Both the position numbers and the translations under genes were made by a program. The notes below the pieces were generated by a model, which did no database searches, had not been told where the DNA came from, and worked only from the letters and a program-made list of their open reading frames with translations. A DNA stretch of 64,000 bases from positions 1 through 64,000 of the forward strand of contig JACWEP010000003.1 of the NCBI GenBank assembly GCA_014653375.1. The letters are read 5' to 3'. Position 1 is the first letter of the stretch. Each line of letters starts with the position of its first letter. The DNA is from Pelagibacterales bacterium SAG-MED48 (GTDB taxonomy: Bacteria; Pseudomonadota; Alphaproteobacteria; Pelagibacterales; Pelagibacteraceae). Below are positions 26,335 through 35,466 of this stretch, in pieces.

Positions 26335-28872
26335 TTATTGATTTCTTATAAGAGGATAAACCTTAGGATTTAAATACTTTAAATTTGTTAACATTATTAA
26401 AAGTAAAGTTACTAACCCAATTGAAAAACCCAGTGTTAACAAAACTTTAAAATCAAATTTCCAAACAAGTTCAAATAAATTTTCCATTATAAATTTAGAA
26501 GCAATTACTGCAAAAAAGGTCGCAATTAATATGACTGAGTTAAAAATTATTAAAAACTCAATTATTGAAGATAAAATTACATCTCTTTTTGTAAAACCAA
26601 TAATTTTAAAAACTAAATTTTGATATTCCTTAACCTTACCCTGCACCATGATTGCACTAGAAATAACTATCAATCCAATGATAATGGTCACTGCTGATAT
26701 TAATGTTACAGCCATAAAAACTTTATTTAAAACAGAAGTTACTTTATTTAAGTAATCTGCAATTTTAATCATTGATAAACTTGGTAATACTTCCAGCATT
26801 GAAATTTCATCAAAATTTTCTATGTTTTTAAATTTAGTAGTGGCTAAATATTCGTGAGGAATATTATTTGCAAATTGTGGATTGAATAGCATTGCAAAGT
26901 TAATACTCAAGTCTCTATAATCAACACTTCTAAAGTTTACAATTTTTCCATCAATTTCACGGCCATAAATATTTAATGTAAAAATATCACCTAAATTAAT
27001 TTTTAAATCTTGAGCAACTTTTGCATCTAATGATATTTGTAGTTCATTTGATTTTGTTAAATCCCACCACTTACCTTCTGTAATAGGATTATCTTCTGGT
27101 ACTTCATTAACCCAAGAAGATCTTCTGTCACTACCAATAACCCAATAACTATCATTATCAGATGAAATGTATGTGTTTGGATTGATACCATTAATTTTTA
27201 CAATGCCTGATGAAACCATAGGCACAATTTCAACTTTTGCATTAGGATCCATCTCAAATATATTTGTTTCAAATTTTTCTTTTTCTCCTTTTTGAATACC
27301 AACAAAGAAATAATCAGGTGCTATATTTGGAATAGATTTTGCAATTTCTCTTTTAAAGTTGGTTCCAACTAAAGCTAAAGTTAATAAAAGAGTTACCCCC
27401 AATCCTAAAGACATAATGGTAATAGGGGTAATACTTTTGGTTTGAGTAATATTTTTAATTGAAACTTTTAATGAAATATTAGGAGTTGACCTAAATTTTT
27501 TTAGAAAAAATATGATTAATTTTGAAAGTAAAAAAAATACACCTAAACATACAAAAAAGGCAGCAAAATACCCTATGCTGTATATTGGGTTTTCTGAATT
27601 ATAACTAAAGACCAAAACCAAAATAGATAGTAACAAAAAACTAAGAATTACTGACTTTTTAGAATAATAAAATTCTAAATTTTGAAATACATTTCTAAAT
27701 AAATTTGAAGCTTTTACTTGGTCAATTGAATTAATTGTTGGAATTGAAAATATAATTAGAACCAATAATCCAATTAAAAAAATCTTAATAAAGTTAATAA
27801 TTGAAAATACTGGTAAAACATTCAAACCTAGGCCATCAGATAAATATTGATCAACAAAAGGGACTATTAAAAAACTAGAGCCATATGCCAATGTAGTTAC
27901 AACAAATAATAGAATTAATAATTGTAGGTAATACAAAATTTTGATGTCACCCGAATAAAATCCTACTGCTTTTCTAACAGCAATGGACATATTGTTCTGA
28001 TTAATAAAAGAAAGCAGAGTATTTGCTACCCCAATACCTGCAATTAACATAGCACTGATTGAAACTAGAGATAAAAACTGTGAAAAGTTGTTAATAATTC
28101 TTTTTAATCCACTTGCTGAATTTTCAGGATATCGAAGCTTAACTTTTTGATCATCTTTAAATATATTTTCAATTCTTTCCTCAATTTCTTGTTCATCATC
28201 ATTTTCATTAAACTTTACTTTGTATTCATAATTTAAAAAACTTCCTATTCCATTAAGTTTAAGAATTTCTAAAGTCTGTTTACCAGCTAGTGCCCAATCA
28301 CCAAATGCAACAAATCCACTAACATCGGGAACTGATTTTACAATTCCTATAACTGTAAATAATTTATCTTGAACTTTTATCTGTTCATTTATTTTAAGGT
28401 TTAAAGTTTTAGATAAACTTTCATTAATTAATACTGTATTAGGTTCATTTTGCATTCTATCAAATGCACCTTCAGGTTCATATTCGACTGTTCCATATAA
28501 TGGATATTTTTCATCTACAGTTTTTATTCTTGTAAATAATGATTTATTTTTATCTCTATTAATTGTAGCAACCATTGTACTGAACTCAATCATTTGAGAG
28601 ATTGTTGCAAATTCTTTTACTTTTGTAACAAGTTTAAGATTTCCTTCATTTCTATTATAATCAATTTCTAAATCTCCACCCAGTAATGCTTTCGCATTAT
28701 CGTTTAATTCTTTTTTTAAAGAGTCTTCAATTGTAAAAATTGCACTTAAAATAAACAGACTAATAAACAATGTAATGATTATACTTATTATCTTTTTATA
28801 GTTTCTGCTTAAATCTTTAAAAGCATATTTAAAAATTAAATTAACTTCAGATGAATTATTTGATTTTTCCAT
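26335..28872 (-). CDS. FtsX-family ABC transporter permease (YbbP-like)
   Basis: A long membrane protein of about 845 residues from ATG 28872 (MEKSNNSSEVNLIFKYAFKD); the frame can be extended to 28920, deeper into the ATPase gene. It has an N-terminal helix, a large periplasmic domain, paired FtsX cores (LIAGIGVANTLLSFINQNNMSIAVRKAVGF and the C-terminal equivalent) and about ten helices. YbbP-type permeases pair with YbbA. The substrate is unknown. Confidence 0.88.
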   Translation of the reverse strand: MEKSNNSSEVNLIFKYAFKDLSRNYKKIISIIITLFISLFILSAIFTIEDSLKKELNDNAKALLGGDLEIDYNRNEGNLKLVTKVKEFATISQMIEFSTMVATINRDKNKSLFTRIKTVDEKYPLYGTVEYEPEGAFDRMQNEPNTVLINESLSKTLNLKINEQIKVQDKLFTVIGIVKSVPDVSGFVAFGDWALAGKQTLEILKLNGIGSFLNYEYKVKFNENDDEQEIEERIENIFKDDQKVKLRYPENSASGLKRIINNFSQFLSLVSISAMLIAGIGVANTLLSFINQNNMSIAVRKAVGFYSGDIKILYYLQLLILLFVVTTLAYGSSFLIVPFVDQYLSDGLGLNVLPVFSIINFIKIFLIGLLVLIIFSIPTINSIDQVKASNLFRNVFQNLEFYYSKKSVILSFLLLSILVLVFSYNSENPIYSIGYFAAFFVCLGVFFLLSKLIIFFLKKFRSTPNISLKVSIKNITQTKSITPITIMSLGLGVTLLLTLALVGTNFKREIAKSIPNIAPDYFFVGIQKGEKEKFETNIFEMDPNAKVEIVPMVSSGIVKINGINPNTYISSDNDSYWVIGSDRRSSWVNEVPEDNPITEGKWWDLTKSNELQISLDAKVAQDLKINLGDIFTLNIYGREIDGKIVNFRSVDYRDLSINFAMLFNPQFANNIPHEYLATTKFKNIENFDEISMLEVLPSLSMIKIADYLNKVTSVLNKVFMAVTLISAVTIIIGLIVISSAIMVQGKVKEYQNLVFKIIGFTKRDVILSSIIEFLIIFNSVILIATFFAVIASKFIMENLFELVWKFDFKVLLTLGFSIGLVTLLLIMLTNLKYLNPKVYPLIRNQ

Positions 28873-29521
28873 CTTTAATTTTAATTTTTCTTTTTGCTTT
28901 ATTAGCAAGTTTTGGGTCATGCGTTACCATAATTAAAGAAGATCCTTCTTCTTTAACGTAATTGAAAAGAATATCTGAAATCATTAATGAGTTTTCAGTA
29001 TCCAAATTACCTGTTGGTTCATCAGCCAAAATTAATTCTGGTTTCATCGCTATTGATCTTGCTATAGCTACTCTTTGTTGTTCTCCTCCTGATAATTGAC
29101 TTGGAAGATTGTTAAATCGGTGTTTTAAACCAAATCTATCTAACAAAAGCTTTGCTTCCTTTTCTGGATTTTTAAACTTGTTAAGTTCTAGCGTTAAAGC
29201 AACATTTTCTACCGCTGTATAGTTCGGGATTAAATAAAAAGATTGAAAAATAATTCCAATATTTTTTTTTCTAATTGCAGAGACTTCGTCCTCATTAAGC
29301 TTAGTGATTTCATGATCTTGAAAAAAAATTTTACCTGAAGTTGCTTGCTCTAAGCCACCAATTAGCATGATTAAGCTAGTCTTTCCTGAGCCACTTTCGC
29401 CCACAATTGAAATTGTCTCTTTTTTCTTTGTGATTAAATCAATATTATTTAAAACCTTTATGGTATCTTTACCTGTTTGGTATTTAAGATTTACCTTTTT
29501 TAATTTAAGAAGAATGCTCAT
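28856..29521 (-). CDS. ABC transporter ATP-binding protein (YbbA-like)
   Basis: I set the start at ATG 29521 (MSILLKLKKVNLKYQTGKDT), giving 221 residues. The longer upstream frame is the antisense of tesA and is not credible. It has Walker A GESGSGKTS, signature LSGGEQQRVA, Walker B LILADEPTGNLD and TH in MVTHDPKLA, the LolD/YbbA pattern. It overlaps the YbbP-like gene, and its start codon overlaps that of the divergent tesA-like gene. Confidence 0.92.
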   Translation of the reverse strand: MSILLKLKKVNLKYQTGKDTIKVLNNIDLITKKKETISIVGESGSGKTSLIMLIGGLEQATSGKIFFQDHEITKLNEDEVSAIRKKNIGIIFQSFYLIPNYTAVENVALTLELNKFKNPEKEAKLLLDRFGLKHRFNNLPSQLSGGEQQRVAIARSIAMKPELILADEPTGNLDTENSLMISDILFNYVKEEGSSLIMVTHDPKLANKAKRKIKIKDGKIK

Positions 29522-30128
29522 GAATAAAAGTTTTATTATTAAAATAATTGTTCTCTGTCTAGTGACCATAAAAGTATATGCAATTGAAAAAGTTGTATTA
29601 TTTGGCGATAGTTTAATGGCAGGGTATGGCTTATCTAATGAGCACCATTTATCAGTTGTTTTAAAAGAAAGTTTAATTGCTGATGGATTTAAAATTGAAG
29701 TTATTAATGGTAGCGTATCAGGTAGCACTTCTGCGGGAGGTTTAAATAGAGCAGAATGGACGTTATCTGAAAGTGATATTGATTTAATGATTTTAGGTCT
29801 TGGTGCTAATGATATGCTTAGAGGTATAAATCCAAAAGAGACAAAAAAAAATTTAGAGCAAATTATTAAAATTGCTCAAGATAAAAATATTGAAGTAGTT
29901 TTAGCTGGTTTGATTGCCCCAACTTCTCACGGTTTTAAATATAAAAAAAATTTTGATAAAATTTATCCAGATTTATCAAAAAAATATAAATTAACACTAA
30001 TTCCCTTTTTACTAGAAGGTGTAGCCTTAAAACCTAAGTATAATTTAAGTGATGGAATGCATCCAAATGAAAAAGGAACAATTATTATTAGTAATACCTT
30101 AAAAAAAGCTATCTTAAATAAACTATAA
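29520..30128 (+). CDS. tesA: Periplasmic SGNH hydrolase, TesA-like arylesterase/lysophospholipase
   Basis: A 202-residue precursor from ATG 29520 (signal peptide MNKSFIIKIIVLCLVTIKVYA). It has block I VLFGDSLMAGYGL with the nucleophilic serine, block III LGANDMLRG and block V DGMHPNEKG with the catalytic Asp and His. The same tesA / ybbA-ybbP layout occurs in E. coli. The ATG overlaps the divergent ATPase ATG by two bases; a longer frame upstream is antisense to that gene and is rejected. Confidence 0.92.
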   Translation: MNKSFIIKIIVLCLVTIKVYAIEKVVLFGDSLMAGYGLSNEHHLSVVLKESLIADGFKIEVINGSVSGSTSAGGLNRAEWTLSESDIDLMILGLGANDMLRGINPKETKKNLEQIIKIAQDKNIEVVLAGLIAPTSHGFKYKKNFDKIYPDLSKKYKLTLIPFLLEGVALKPKYNLSDGMHPNEKGTIIISNTLKKAILNKL

Positions 30129-30162
30129 AGACTTAATCTTTATTTTTTGATATTATTTTTTA

Positions 30163-30708
30163 GTGAATAAGATTCTAACTATAATTATTATATTTCTCTC
30201 GACATCGGTTTTAAGTGCTAATGAAAGGGATGCTAAGCTTGATAAATTATTTATGGAATTAAAAACTAACATTACATCTTCGTCACCTATGATTGCTCAA
30301 CAAATTTGGAGTTTATGGAGCACACATCCAACGGATGAAAAATTGACTTCAATTTTAGATGAGGGTTCAAGGTTAGTTCAAGACAGGCAGCTTGCTCGAG
30401 CTATAAATGTTTTTACTGAAGTCATTGAGTTAGATCCTACCTGGGCTGAAGCTTGGAATAAAAGAGCGACTGTATTTTATATGGTTGGTGAGTTTGATAA
30501 ATCTCAAGATGATATAGATAAAGTTTTAGAGTTAGAAAAAAGACATTTTGGAGCTTTAGCGGGTCAAGGGATGGTCAATATTCAATTAAAAAACTATGAT
30601 AAAGCTAAGAGAAGCTATGAAAAGGTTCAAGAAATTTACCCTGCTATGAAATCACCACAGGTAATGATTGAACAAATTGAAGAGATTATTAAAAGACAAT
30701 CAATCTAA
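30163..30708 (+). CDS. TPR-repeat periplasmic protein
   Basis: A 181-residue protein starting with GTG, with a signal peptide (ILTIIIIFLSTSVLSA) and two or three tetratricopeptide repeats (FTEVIELDPTWAEAWNKRA, FDKSQDDIDKVLELEKRHFG, YDKAKRSYEKVQEIYP). TPR proteins of this kind mediate protein contacts. Partner unknown. It is followed six bases later by the YhiN-like gene. Confidence 0.85.
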   Translation: MNKILTIIIIFLSTSVLSANERDAKLDKLFMELKTNITSSSPMIAQQIWSLWSTHPTDEKLTSILDEGSRLVQDRQLARAINVFTEVIELDPTWAEAWNKRATVFYMVGEFDKSQDDIDKVLELEKRHFGALAGQGMVNIQLKNYDKAKRSYEKVQEIYPAMKSPQVMIEQIEEIIKRQSI

Positions 30709-30714
30709 TATTAA

Positions 30715-31896
30715 ATGTTAAAATATTATGATGTCATCGTAATAGGGGCTGGTGCAGCTGGCATGATGAGTGCTATTGAAGCTGGCAAACGTGGTCGTAA
30801 AGTTTTACTCGTTGATCATTATAAAAAGATAGGAGAGAAGATTAGGATTTCTGGTGGAGGCAGATGTAATTTTACTAATATTCACACAAACCCTAATAAG
30901 TTTCTTTCACAAAATCCAAAATTTGTAAGATCAGCTCTAAGTCAATACACACAAAATGACTTTATTAACTTAATTAATAAGTACGAAATTAAATTTCATG
31001 AAAAAAAACTAGGACAGTTGTTTTGTGATCATAGCGCTCAACAAATAGTTGAGATGTTGCTTAAAGAATGCGAATTAGCAAATGTAACTATTATAAAAGA
31101 ATTTATCATAAAAAATGTTACGAAAGAAAATGATCAATATCTTGTATCAACTGAAACTGACAAATATTCATCACAGTCTTTAATTATTGCAACAGGTGGA
31201 TTATCAGTACCAAAAATTGGCGCCACTTCATTTGGTTATGAAATTGCTAAAAAATTTGATCACGATATCATTGAAACCTTACCTGCATTAGTTCCACTGA
31301 CGTTTAACGAAAAGATATTGGAAATGTGTAAAGAATTAACAGGTTTATCAGTTGAGGCTATTGTCTCTTTTAATAAAACTTTATTTCAAGAAGGAATGTT
31401 GTTCACTCATCGAGGTTTAAGTGGTCCCTCTATTTTACAAATTTCATCATATTGGAAACTAGGAGATAATATTAAAGTAAACCTGTCGCCAAAATTAAAC
31501 ATTTATCAATTATTAGAAGAAAAAAGAAAATTAAATCCTAAATTTGATATTTTAAATATTGTAAGTGAAATTTTACCAAAAAGATTAGCTCAAATTATCT
31601 GTAGTGAAAATAAAGTAAGTGGGAATATTTCTGAATTATCTAACAAAATATTAAAACAGCTAAGTCAGAATATTAATAATTGGTTAATCAATCCAACGGG
31701 TTCTGAAGGATATAGAACAGCTGAAGTCACTTTAGGAGGAGTTAATACTAAAGAACTATCTTCAAAAACTATGATGTCTAATAAGCATAAGAATTTATTT
31801 TTTATTGGCGAAGTTGTTGATGTAACTGGACACTTGGGTGGATATAATTTTCAATGGGCTTGGTCTTCTGGTTATGTTGCGGGCCAATATGCATAA
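30715..31896 (+). CDS. HI0933/YhiN-family flavoprotein
   Basis: A 393-residue FAD protein with GAGAAGMMSAIEAGKRGRK at the N-terminus and the diagnostic ISGGGRCNFTN. The C-terminal signature is GEVVDVTGHLGGYNFQWAW followed by SSGYVAGQ. The family is widespread, and its physiological substrate has not been settled. Confidence 0.93.
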   Translation: MLKYYDVIVIGAGAAGMMSAIEAGKRGRKVLLVDHYKKIGEKIRISGGGRCNFTNIHTNPNKFLSQNPKFVRSALSQYTQNDFINLINKYEIKFHEKKLGQLFCDHSAQQIVEMLLKECELANVTIIKEFIIKNVTKENDQYLVSTETDKYSSQSLIIATGGLSVPKIGATSFGYEIAKKFDHDIIETLPALVPLTFNEKILEMCKELTGLSVEAIVSFNKTLFQEGMLFTHRGLSGPSILQISSYWKLGDNIKVNLSPKLNIYQLLEEKRKLNPKFDILNIVSEILPKRLAQIICSENKVSGNISELSNKILKQLSQNINNWLINPTGSEGYRTAEVTLGGVNTKELSSKTMMSNKHKNLFFIGEVVDVTGHLGGYNFQWAWSSGYVAGQYA

Positions 31897-31941
31897 AACC
31901 ATCGTATCGACTTAATCCATTCTATTTGCTAAAATATTAAA

Positions 31942-32571
31942 ATGTGTGGAAGATATGTTGTAAAAAATCCAGTTACTAAAACTAGCAAGCTAGTTAAATC
32001 TGCAATTCAAGTTGAAGATACTGAAAATTATAATGCTCACCCTTATCAAAAGCTGCCAGTTATTAAAAAATATAAAAATGGAAATACTTTAGAGGCTCTT
32101 AAATGGGGTTTAATCCCAGGTTGGGCTAAAGATAAAGATTTTAAAGCACTAATTAATGCAAGACTAGAGACCATTGATGAGAAAGTTTCATTTAAAAAAT
32201 TAATTAAGAATAATCGATGTGTTGCAGTAGCTGATGGTTTTTATGAATGGAAGAGAGAAGAAAAAGAAAAAACCCCCCATTATTTTACCAGAAAAGATAC
32301 TAACCCAATATTCTTTGCTGGTATTTTTGAAAATGATCAATTTTGTCTAATTACAGAAGAAGCTAAGGATAACATTAGTGAAATTCACCACCGACAACCA
32401 GTTATAATTAACCAAACAGATATTAATCGATATTTAAATCTAGAATTACAAGGTTCTGCTTTTTTGAATGAATGTAATAAACCTGATTTGATATTTCATG
32501 AAGTATCTAAAGATGTTAACAAACCAACAAATAATACAGCGTCTTTAATTCAAAAAGTAAGTAATGAATAA
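31942..32571 (+). CDS. SOS response-associated peptidase (SRAP, YedK/HMCES type)
   Basis: A 209-residue protein starting MCGRYVV, with the catalytic Cys2 that crosslinks to abasic sites in single-stranded DNA. It also has WGLIPGWAKD, INARLETI, ADGFYEWKR and the histidine motif IHHRQPVI, usually IHxRMPVIL in relatives. It shields abasic sites from error-prone processing. Its 3' end overlaps the GFA-family gene by eight bases. Confidence 0.95.
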   Translation: MCGRYVVKNPVTKTSKLVKSAIQVEDTENYNAHPYQKLPVIKKYKNGNTLEALKWGLIPGWAKDKDFKALINARLETIDEKVSFKKLIKNNRCVAVADGFYEWKREEKEKTPHYFTRKDTNPIFFAGIFENDQFCLITEEAKDNISEIHHRQPVIINQTDINRYLNLELQGSAFLNECNKPDLIFHEVSKDVNKPTNNTASLIQKVSNE

Positions 32572-33049
32572 AAAAATTGAATTAAAAGGTCAATGTTTGT
32601 GTGGAGAAGTAAAATACAAACTATCTGAAAAACCTTTATTTACCCAAGCATGTCACTGTAAAGATTGTAAAGTATTGACTGGTTCTTCTTATGTTATTAA
32701 TTCAAGTATTTTAGAAAACACTTTAACCATTACTGATGGTGAACTTTCAGCAACTAAAAAACTTATAGCTGGTAGCGGCAAGTTTATTACAATTTTCTTT
32801 TGTAAAAATTGTGGAGTTTATATTTATACAGATTATGAATCAGCTATTGGTAGATTAAATGTTAGAACTCAAACTTTAGAAAATTCTAAAACATTTCCGC
32901 CCCAAGCTCATATATTTACTAAGGATAAAGATGAATGGGTAAATTTATCAAATATTAATAATTGTTTCGAGAAAATGTATGATCCAAAAGAAACTTGGCC
33001 AAATGAAAGTCTTATTAGAATTAAAGAATATCTAAATACAAAAAAATGA
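32564..33049 (+). CDS. GFA-family (glutathione-dependent formaldehyde-activating-like) zinc protein
   Basis: A 161-residue protein with the GFA cysteine set: CLCGEVKYKL, ACHCKDCKVLTGSSY and FFCKNCGVYIYTD. These bind two zinc ions in the family. Activity as a formaldehyde-glutathione catalyst has been disputed for the family, so only the fold is claimed. It overlaps its neighbours on both sides and is part of one tight operon. Confidence 0.9.
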   Translation: MNKKIELKGQCLCGEVKYKLSEKPLFTQACHCKDCKVLTGSSYVINSSILENTLTITDGELSATKKLIAGSGKFITIFFCKNCGVYIYTDYESAIGRLNVRTQTLENSKTFPPQAHIFTKDKDEWVNLSNINNCFEKMYDPKETWPNESLIRIKEYLNTKK

Positions 33050-34392
33050 AAAATATCTATCATTCAGATATTTATAAATTTAATACACCTGTCAAAAGTT
33101 ACTGGGAAGATAATTCACAAGAAAATCTAAACTTAGAAAAATTAACTAAAGATGTTAAATCAGAAATAGTTGTCATAGGCGGTGGTTATACTGGATTATT
33201 ATGTGCAATTAATTTAATTGAAAATCACAACTTTGATGTAATTTTAGTTGAAGCTGGAAAAATAGGCTGGGGTGCCTCATCTAGGAACGCTGGATTTAAT
33301 TGTTTGCCACCAAGCAAGATGTCTTTTAAAAAAATGCAATCTATTTACGGCAATGATGAAACTAAAAAGTTTTATAAAAACTCTGTTGAAGGCTCAAATT
33401 ATACAAAAGATATTATAAAAGAATATAATATTGACTGTGATGTAACAGGGAATAGCAATTATGTTGTAGCTCATCATCCAAATAAATTTGAGCAAATTAA
33501 AGAACAAGCTAGAGCTTATAAGGATGAATTTGAGATTGAAACAGAAGTGTATTCAAAAGAAGAATTCAATCAAATTGGTCATGGTGGAACTGAACAATAT
33601 GGTGCTTTTTCCTATAAACCTGGATTTGCAATCAATCCTCTTAAATTTGTTAATGGGATTACAAAACACGCTTTATCAAAAAAATTAAAGATATTTGAAC
33701 ACACTAAAGTAGACCAAATTAATAAAGATAATGGATCTTATCTTTTAAAAACTAAAGAAGGATCTATTCGATCTAAAAAAATAGTAGTAGCAACCAATGG
33801 ATTTTACCAAGAAGGTTTAATTCCTAAAATGGATGGAAGGGTACTGCCTGTTATTTCAAATATCATTGTTACAAGAAAACTTAATGATGATGAAATTAAT
33901 CTACATAATTTTAAAACATTTTCACCGATCGCTAATACTAAAAACCTTTTGTATTATTATAGAAAATTGCCAGATAATCGAATTTTGTTTGGAACTAGAG
34001 GAGATTTAAGTGGAAGTGATCAATCAAATTTAGATATGTCAAAAAAAATGGAAAAGTTTTTAAAGGACATATTTCCTAAATGGAGCAATATTAATATTGA
34101 ATATAATTGGCGAGGATTAATTGCTTTATCTCAAAAATTAACTCCTTCAATTGGCAAAATAGATAATGAAGAAATATACTATGGATTTGGCTACAATGGA
34201 GTAGGGGTTAGTGCAGCTCCTTGGACTGGCAAACAGTTATCTAAGTTAGTTTTCTCATCAAATAGTAAAGATCTTGATATCTCAAAGATATATAAAGGAT
34301 TACCTAAAAAGTTTATATTTCCTAAATTGAGATTGTTTTACTTTAGACTAGCAGTTCTATTTTATAATATTAAAGATAAGTTTAATATTTAA
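33046..34392 (+). CDS. DAO-family FAD-dependent amine oxidoreductase (PuuB/OrdL-like)
   Basis: A 448-residue flavoprotein with the FAD motif VVIGGGYTGLLCAINL, GWGASSRNAGFNCLPPS and the C-terminal YYGFGYNGVGVSAAPWTGK. The pattern resembles gamma-glutamylputrescine oxidase and related amine oxidases. The exact amine is unknown. A degraded copy of its last 130 or so bases lies at 34789-34920, past two small genes. Confidence 0.88.
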   Translation: MKNIYHSDIYKFNTPVKSYWEDNSQENLNLEKLTKDVKSEIVVIGGGYTGLLCAINLIENHNFDVILVEAGKIGWGASSRNAGFNCLPPSKMSFKKMQSIYGNDETKKFYKNSVEGSNYTKDIIKEYNIDCDVTGNSNYVVAHHPNKFEQIKEQARAYKDEFEIETEVYSKEEFNQIGHGGTEQYGAFSYKPGFAINPLKFVNGITKHALSKKLKIFEHTKVDQINKDNGSYLLKTKEGSIRSKKIVVATNGFYQEGLIPKMDGRVLPVISNIIVTRKLNDDEINLHNFKTFSPIANTKNLLYYYRKLPDNRILFGTRGDLSGSDQSNLDMSKKMEKFLKDIFPKWSNINIEYNWRGLIALSQKLTPSIGKIDNEEIYYGFGYNGVGVSAAPWTGKQLSKLVFSSNSKDLDISKIYKGLPKKFIFPKLRLFYFRLAVLFYNIKDKFNI

Positions 34393-34426
34393 GAAAATAT
34401 ATGAATTAAAAATTAAAAGAGATCCT

Positions 34427-34612
34427 ATGAATGTATTTATAATTTTATCAGTACTTGTAATTGTAGTGGGGGTTATTTTGTTAGTAGCTTCACCATCAGT
34501 ATTATTTACTTTAAATTGGAAAGAAAAAACAGGAAAAGAAAAATTTCTGATGTTCTTATTTTATAGTATTTTGGTTTATATAATAAATATCATTTTTTGG
34601 ATTATAAAATAA
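34427..34612 (+). CDS. Small two-helix membrane protein (61 aa)
   Basis: Two hydrophobic helices (FIILSVLVIVVGVILLVASP and FLMFLFYSILVYIINIIFWI) separated by a charged loop LNWKEKTGKEK. An AGAGATCCT segment precedes the start. No family recognised. It lies between the intact DAO gene and the DAO remnant together with a second small membrane protein. Confidence 0.55.
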   Translation: MNVFIILSVLVIVVGVILLVASPSVLFTLNWKEKTGKEKFLMFLFYSILVYIINIIFWIIK

Positions 34613-34618
34613 GAAATA

Positions 34619-34777
34619 ATGGATAAAGTTTTATCTGTCATATTTATGGTAGGGATACTAATTTTAGTTCTACCTGCATTTTTAAAATCTAATTCAACAT
34701 TAAAGCTTTTTTTAAAAAACTTATCTATATGGGCACTAATAGTAATTGTTATCTTGGCTATTGTTATATTTTTCTGA
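34619..34777 (+). CDS. Small two-helix membrane protein (52 aa)
   Basis: From ATG 34619 to TGA 34775-34777: MDKVLSVIFMVGILILVLPA, a short basic loop, then IWALIVIVILAIVIFF. It starts six bases after the previous small gene stops, so the two look like a coupled pair. It has no recognised homologue; the evidence is size, hydrophobicity and spacing. Confidence 0.5.
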   Translation: MDKVLSVIFMVGILILVLPAFLKSNSTLKLFLKNLSIWALIVIVILAIVIFF

Positions 34778-34788
34778 GGTAAAAACTT

Positions 34789-34920
34789 AATAGTAAAGAT
34801 CTTGATATCTCAAAGATATATAAAAGATTAGCTAAAAAGTTTGTTTTTCCTCAATTAAGGACTATTCATTTTAAATTGGCTGTGTGCGTTTTATACAGTT
34901 AAAGATAGGTTAAACATTTG
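34789..34920 (+). pseudogene. Remnant of a duplicated DAO oxidoreductase C-terminus
   Basis: Bases 34789-34824 repeat 34261-34296 exactly over 36 bases, and similarity continues to about 34920. The translation SKDLDISKIYKRLAKKF, then FPQLRTIHFKLAV, parallels SKDLDISKIYKGLPKKF, FPKLRLFYFRLAV of the intact gene. One base is missing near the end, so the frame is broken there. There is no start codon and the rest of the gene is absent. This is a decayed tandem copy. Confidence 0.85.
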
Positions 34921-34929
34921 ATATAGTGT

Positions 34930-34966
34930 TTAATACTAATAGAAACTATCTAAGAAAGAGTATTAA
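34930..34966 (+). other. Leader hairpin before the YtoQ-family gene
   Basis: TTAATACT at 34930-34937 pairs perfectly with AGTATTAA at 34959-34966 across a 21-base loop, 18 bases before the ATG at 34985. No U-run follows. It could be a leader structure or an operator; the AT-only character makes chance possible. Confidence 0.3.
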
Positions 34967-34984
34967 CAATAAACAGGAGAAGAA

Positions 34985-35434
34985 ATGTTAAAAGTATATT
35001 TAGCGGGTGAAATTCATACTAATTGGCGTGAAGAAATAATTGAAAATTGTAAAAAAGAAAATTTAGATATTCAATTTACATCTCCTGTAACAGATCACCC
35101 TTCATCTGATGATTGTGGTATTGAAATTCTAGGCCCAGAAGAGAAAAATCTTTGGAAAGATAGGAAAGGTGCAAATATCAATTCAATAAGAACTAAAAAA
35201 TCTATTAAAGACAGTGATGTAGTAGTTGTTAAATTTGGTGAAAAATACAAACAATGGAACGCAGCTTTTGATGCGGGTTATGCATCTGCTTTAAATAAAT
35301 CAATTATTGTTATACAAAATGAAGATCATCAGCATGCATTAAAAGAAATAGATGCAGCAGCCTCTGCTGTTGCCTCAGATCAAATGCAGGTGGTTCGAAT
35401 ATTGAAATATGTTCTAGAGGGAACTTTAAAATAA
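34985..35434 (+). CDS. YtoQ family protein
   Basis: A 149-residue protein matching YtoQ: MLKVYLAGEIHTNWREEI, FTSPVTDHPSSDDCG, VVVVKFGEKYKQWNAAFDAG and the ASAVASDQMQVVRIL ending. It resembles nucleoside 2-deoxyribosyltransferase-like folds, and its function is unproven. A good Shine-Dalgarno (AGGAGA) precedes the ATG. Confidence 0.9.
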   Translation: MLKVYLAGEIHTNWREEIIENCKKENLDIQFTSPVTDHPSSDDCGIEILGPEEKNLWKDRKGANINSIRTKKSIKDSDVVVVKFGEKYKQWNAAFDAGYASALNKSIIVIQNEDHQHALKEIDAAASAVASDQMQVVRILKYVLEGTLK

Positions 35435-35466
35435 AAATTTTGGATCTTAATTAATAAAATCTTATT

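Noticed and set aside
29522-29728. N-terminal extension of the YbbA-like ATPase
   Set aside because: It is antisense to the tesA-like gene and has no homology; the ABC domain starts right after ATG 29521.
34612-34985. Search for a tRNA or mobile-element scar around the DAO remnant
   Set aside because: No cloverleaf, no terminal inverted repeats and no transposase fragment; the repeat is explained by gene duplication and decay.
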